Source: UBA8514 sp050251415
GTDB lineage: Bacteria; Bacillota; Clostridia; Lachnospirales; Anaerotignaceae
NCBI GenBank assembly: GCA_050251415.1
Contig: JBFWMT010000004.1
Span: 1 to 61,896, forward strand
Reading direction: 5' to 3'
Length of the DNA stretch: 61,896 nt
The position numbers and the translations under genes were made by a program. The notes under the pieces were generated by a model. That model had not been told where the DNA came from, searched no databases, and saw only the letters and a program-made list of their open reading frames with translations. Of the stretch, positions 59,219 to 61,896 are shown one piece after another; the first letter of the stretch is position 1; every line of letters begins with the position of its first letter.

Positions 59219-61395
59219 TTTCTGTTAATTCTGTATTTAAATATATGGATATTGAGAATGGAGAAAGAATAAGAGTTATAGAAACAGATGAAGATAATAT
59301 TTATATAGTTAATATTGATGCAGCTACATCAATGCCTAGGAGTGAAAATTTAGAAAAATTACAAGAAGAAATAAAAACAGAAAAATTAGTAAAAATAAAA
59401 GATCCATTTTTAAAAATATTAGAAGATAAAGAACTAACTTCAGTACAAATAATAAAAAGAGATAATTATTGGAGAATAATAGAATATTATTGGGAAGATA
59501 ATAAAATTAAATTATTGAAAAAAGCTTATAGAAACAAGATATTTAAGAATATAAGTGCCGAATCAGGTGTTAGTATATCAACTGTAAAGAAATTATTTAG
59601 TAGGTACTGGCAAAGAGGAATGATTAGAAATGCACTTATTCCTGATTATATTAATTCAGGCGCTAAAGGAAAAGAGAGAAAATTATCTGGAAACAAAGTG
59701 GGGAGACCTAAAAAAGCTGATTATTATGGTGAGGTTATTAAAGGAATAAATATAACAGATGAAGTGAAAAAACACTTTGAGTTAGTTATAGATAAATATT
59801 ATAGAAACAATAAAAAACTAAGTCTGACGGAAACATATACTTTAATGCTGAGAGATTTTTATTCTGATAGTTATATAGAAAATAGCGAAATAAAACATAG
59901 AGTTTGGGATAAATCTAGAATTCCTACTTATCAGCAATTTTATTATTGGTTCAGAAAAACGAAGAATAAACAAAAAGATATAATTTTTAGAGAAAGTGAA
60001 AAGGAATTTAATTTAAAGCATAGAGAACTTTTAAGCAATTCTAAGCAAGAAACAGATGGACCAGGTACAAGATTTCAGGTTGATGCAACTATTGCAGATA
60101 TTTATTTAGTAAGTTCATTAAATAGAAATAGAGTCATAGGCAGACCTATTGTATATGCAATTATAGATGTTTTTTCAAGATTAATTACAGGAATATATAT
60201 TGGATTAGAAGGACCATCCTGGATTGGTGCAATGATGGCATTAGATAATATGATTTCAGATAAAGTTCAATATTGCAGTCATTATGGAATTGAAATATAT
60301 GAAGAACAGTGGCCATGCAAACATCTTCCTGAAATTATAATTGCTGATAGAGGAGAATTTGAAGGATATTCTGTTGAAAATTTAATAAATAATTTGAATG
60401 TAAAGATAGAAAACACTTCACCGTATAGAGGTGATTTAAAAGGAATTGTAGAGAGAAGTTTTAGAACTACTAATGAAAAAATAAAACATAAAACACCAGG
60501 TTCAATTCAAAAAGAATTCAGAAAACGTGGTGATAGGGATTATAGATTAGATGCTACTTTGACATTAGAAGAATTCACTAAAATCTATATAAATATAGTA
60601 TTACATCACAATAGTAAAATTATAGATAAATATCCTATGGAAAAAGAAATGATAGCAGATGAAATAATAGCGACTCCAATTGATTTATGGAATTGGGGAA
60701 TAAATAATAGAAAAGGTAGATTAAAGACAGTTGATAGAGAAGTTTTAAGACTAAATATATTACCTAAAGGTAATGCAAGCGTTTCAAGGGCAGGAATAAG
60801 ATTTAAAGGATTATATTATAGTTCAGATAAAGCCATTAAAGAACAATGGTTTGTAAATCTCAAAATAAGAAATATTGTAATTGTATATGACCCAAGAAAT
60901 ATGAATAAAATCTACATTCCTTATAATAATGGATTAGAGTATGATGAATGTTATTTGACAGATGCAAGCTCACAATATGAAGATTGTTTATTAGAAGAAA
61001 TAATTTTTAATGAAGAGTTAGATTCAGAGTTGAAAGAAAAGAATTTAAGAGATCAAAATCAAAATAATATAGATTTAGAAAAAGAGATAGAGAATATAGT
61101 TAAACAAGCTCAAAAAGAGAAATCAAAAGATATTAATTATAATAAAACACCTAATCAAAAACTCAAAGGAATTAAAAGAAATAGAAAAGTTGAAAGAGAA
61201 CTTAATAGGTTACAAGAAAAATTCAGTTTTGGGAAAGAAATAGAGAAGTGTAGTGCATTTGCTGAGGTTATTAATTTACCGATAGAAATAGAAAAAAAAG
61301 AGAAGACAGGAAATGATAGATTAATGGATATGATTAAGAGAAAGAGAGGTGAAAAGAGTGAAAATCAAAGAAAGAACGACAATACTGAAAGGTGA
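59215..61395 (+). CDS. tnsB: Tn7-like transposase subunit TnsB (DDE)
   Basis: A 726-residue rve-fold transposase that binds the ends and joins 3' strands to the target. N-terminal helix-turn-helix region (SAESGVSISTVKKLFSRYW, about 114-132), then the catalytic core: Asp290 in QVDATIADIY, Asp378 in IADRGEFEG and Glu413 in GIVERSF. The 88- and 35-residue spacings equal those of Tn7 TnsB (273/361/396). A Mu-transposase-like C-terminal beta barrel (about 500-590) and a charged Lys/Glu-rich tail that should contact TnsC follow. Complete, so catalytically plausible. ATGA overlap with tnsA. Confidence 0.96.
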   Translation: MISVNSVFKYMDIENGERIRVIETDEDNIYIVNIDAATSMPRSENLEKLQEEIKTEKLVKIKDPFLKILEDKELTSVQIIKRDNYWRIIEYYWEDNKIKLLKKAYRNKIFKNISAESGVSISTVKKLFSRYWQRGMIRNALIPDYINSGAKGKERKLSGNKVGRPKKADYYGEVIKGINITDEVKKHFELVIDKYYRNNKKLSLTETYTLMLRDFYSDSYIENSEIKHRVWDKSRIPTYQQFYYWFRKTKNKQKDIIFRESEKEFNLKHRELLSNSKQETDGPGTRFQVDATIADIYLVSSLNRNRVIGRPIVYAIIDVFSRLITGIYIGLEGPSWIGAMMALDNMISDKVQYCSHYGIEIYEEQWPCKHLPEIIIADRGEFEGYSVENLINNLNVKIENTSPYRGDLKGIVERSFRTTNEKIKHKTPGSIQKEFRKRGDRDYRLDATLTLEEFTKIYINIVLHHNSKIIDKYPMEKEMIADEIIATPIDLWNWGINNRKGRLKTVDREVLRLNILPKGNASVSRAGIRFKGLYYSSDKAIKEQWFVNLKIRNIVIVYDPRNMNKIYIPYNNGLEYDECYLTDASSQYEDCLLEEIIFNEELDSELKEKNLRDQNQNNIDLEKEIENIVKQAQKEKSKDINYNKTPNQKLKGIKRNRKVERELNRLQEKFSFGKEIEKCSAFAEVINLPIEIEKKEKTGNDRLMDMIKRKRGEKSENQRKNDNTER

Positions 61396-61896
61396 TTTTG
61401 AAGAAGCAATTTATAAGAAACAGAAGATTCAAGAATATTCCAATAATCCTTTTATTGAAGCATTACCATCAATTTTTGATGAAGAAGATGTTATAGACAG
61501 ATTTACTGTATTACCCATTATTACTGATATCGATAGAGATAAAGCTCAAAATTTAAGATATCACATTATAAAAAGGGCAAAAAATTTTATTCAACCATTA
61601 CCTATTCATATTACTTTAGAAAGAAAATTATCAACTCTTATTAGACGTGGATATTTAGGAAGAAATCCATTAGATAAAAAATTCTTAGAATATCTAAGAA
61701 TTCTTAATAGATTAGATGATAAATCATTTAAGGAAAATGATTTACAAGATGAGCTTAGTTCTGTAAGATCTACAGCAGATAGTATATCAATTATTGGGAT
61801 TTCAGGGATAGGAAAAACAACTGCTATAGAAAGGTTATTATTAAGGTATCCTCTAGTAATAAAACATTTTGAATTTGATGGAGTATATTTTTCAAG
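61358..61896 (+). CDS. tnsC: Tn7-like AAA+ regulator TnsC (partial, 5' end)
   Basis: 179 codons before the window ends. GTG start with GAGGTG 7 bases upstream, overlapping tnsB by 38 bases. The N-terminal part has the YHIIKRAKNFIQPLPIHITL region and ERKLSTLIRRGYLGRNPL seen in TnsC, then Walker A GISGIGKTT (147-155) and the following ERLLLRYPLV. TnsC is the ATP-dependent switch between the target selector (TnsD/TniQ or TnsE) and TnsAB. The ATPase sensor regions and C-terminus are missing only because of the window edge. Confidence 0.93.
   Translation, partial: MKIKERTTILKGDFEEAIYKKQKIQEYSNNPFIEALPSIFDEEDVIDRFTVLPIITDIDRDKAQNLRYHIIKRAKNFIQPLPIHITLERKLSTLIRRGYLGRNPLDKKFLEYLRILNRLDDKSFKENDLQDELSSVRSTADSISIIGISGIGKTTAIERLLLRYPLVIKHFEFDGVYFS

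Larger units (their letters stand above)
58171..61896 (+). mobile_element. Tn7-like transposon, glmS-proximal end (runs off the window)
   Basis: Starts with TGTGGG, the Tn7 terminal hexamer, followed by tandem TnsB-site-like repeats and tnsA-tnsB-tnsC in order, pointing away from glmS as the tns genes do at the right end of Tn7. Base composition shifts sharply to A+T and codons to AGA, ATA and TTA, unlike the host genes. If the 5-bp target duplication rule holds, the duplicated bases would be GTAAA (58166-58170), overlapping the glmS stop codon. tnsD/tniQ, cargo and the other end are outside the window. Confidence 0.93.

Noticed and set aside
58171..61896. CRISPR array or Cas genes within the transposon
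   Set aside because: None within the visible 3.7 kb. The tandem 20-bp repeats are TnsB-site-like, abut directly without unique spacers and lie at the terminus.

Overview
The window reads as a chromosomal segment of a spore-forming anaerobic Firmicute (class Clostridia, probably near the Lachnospirales; the family-level guess is inference). The grounds are a GerA/B/C germinant receptor, spoIIR, spmAB, yabP/yabQ and an AbrB-type regulator, the fermentative enzymes pyruvate:ferredoxin oxidoreductase and D-lactate dehydrogenase, a minimal two-gene SufCB system, a long (about 270 nt) SRP RNA, and strong Shine-Dalgarno sites with SigA-type promoters.

Layout. 0-4.7 kb: three secreted surface proteins, two with a copper-amine-oxidase-N-like (stalk) domain and one TolC-like coiled coil; the third is probably an abundant S-layer-like protein behind two tandem promoters. 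4.7-13 kb: sporulation and wall genes (gerABC, spoIIR, ddl, murI, abrB-like on the minus strand, spmAB). 13-15.2 kb: minus-strand tRNA-Gly and tRNA-Arg, a small protein, long hpf and a macrodomain protein; the gap before the macrodomain gene holds a cluster of DnaA-box-like 9-mers. 15.4-24.6 kb: glmU-prs-ldhA-pth-mfd-prsA-like, matching the Bacillus subtilis glmU-prs-pth-mfd block except for ldhA. 24.7-27.4 kb: thiW-thiM-thiE-HAD. 27-33 kb: mixed single genes (DnaQ-like exonuclease, aminotransferase, small alarmone synthetase, phosphoesterase, DUF3842, mntP). 33-38.8 kb: nifJ, a repeat-bearing lipoprotein and tadA. 38.8-43.6 kb: SRP RNA, dnaX-ybaB-recR, thyA-folA. 43.6-46.8 kb: a structured intergenic repeat, then a CsoR-regulated copper operon whose CopA carries a C-terminal CopZ-like domain with its own internal ribosome-binding site. 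46.8-49.8 kb: mazG-hup-rqcP-yabPQ-divIC and tRNA-Met/Glu/Val, again following the B. subtilis order. 49.9-58.2 kb: ECF S component, 2-hydroxyacid dehydrogenase, SufC/SufB, NfeD-stomatin, glmM-glmS.

From 58,171 to the end of the window is the glmS-proximal end of a Tn7-like transposon: a TGTGGG tip one base after the glmS stop codon, four tandem about 20-bp TnsB-site-like repeats, tnsA, tnsB with full DDE spacing, and the start of tnsC. It is clearly richer in A+T than the host genes. Its target selector(s), cargo and far end lie outside the window, so whether it carries a CRISPR, defence or other system cannot be decided here. It is the most likely home of anything new in this window.

Functionally the host genes cover cell-wall precursor supply (glmS, glmM, glmU, murI, ddl), replication and repair (dnaX, recR, mfd, hup, thyA, folA), spore formation and germination, ribosome hibernation and rescue (hpf, pth, rqcP) and anaerobic energy metabolism (nifJ, ldhA, SufCB).
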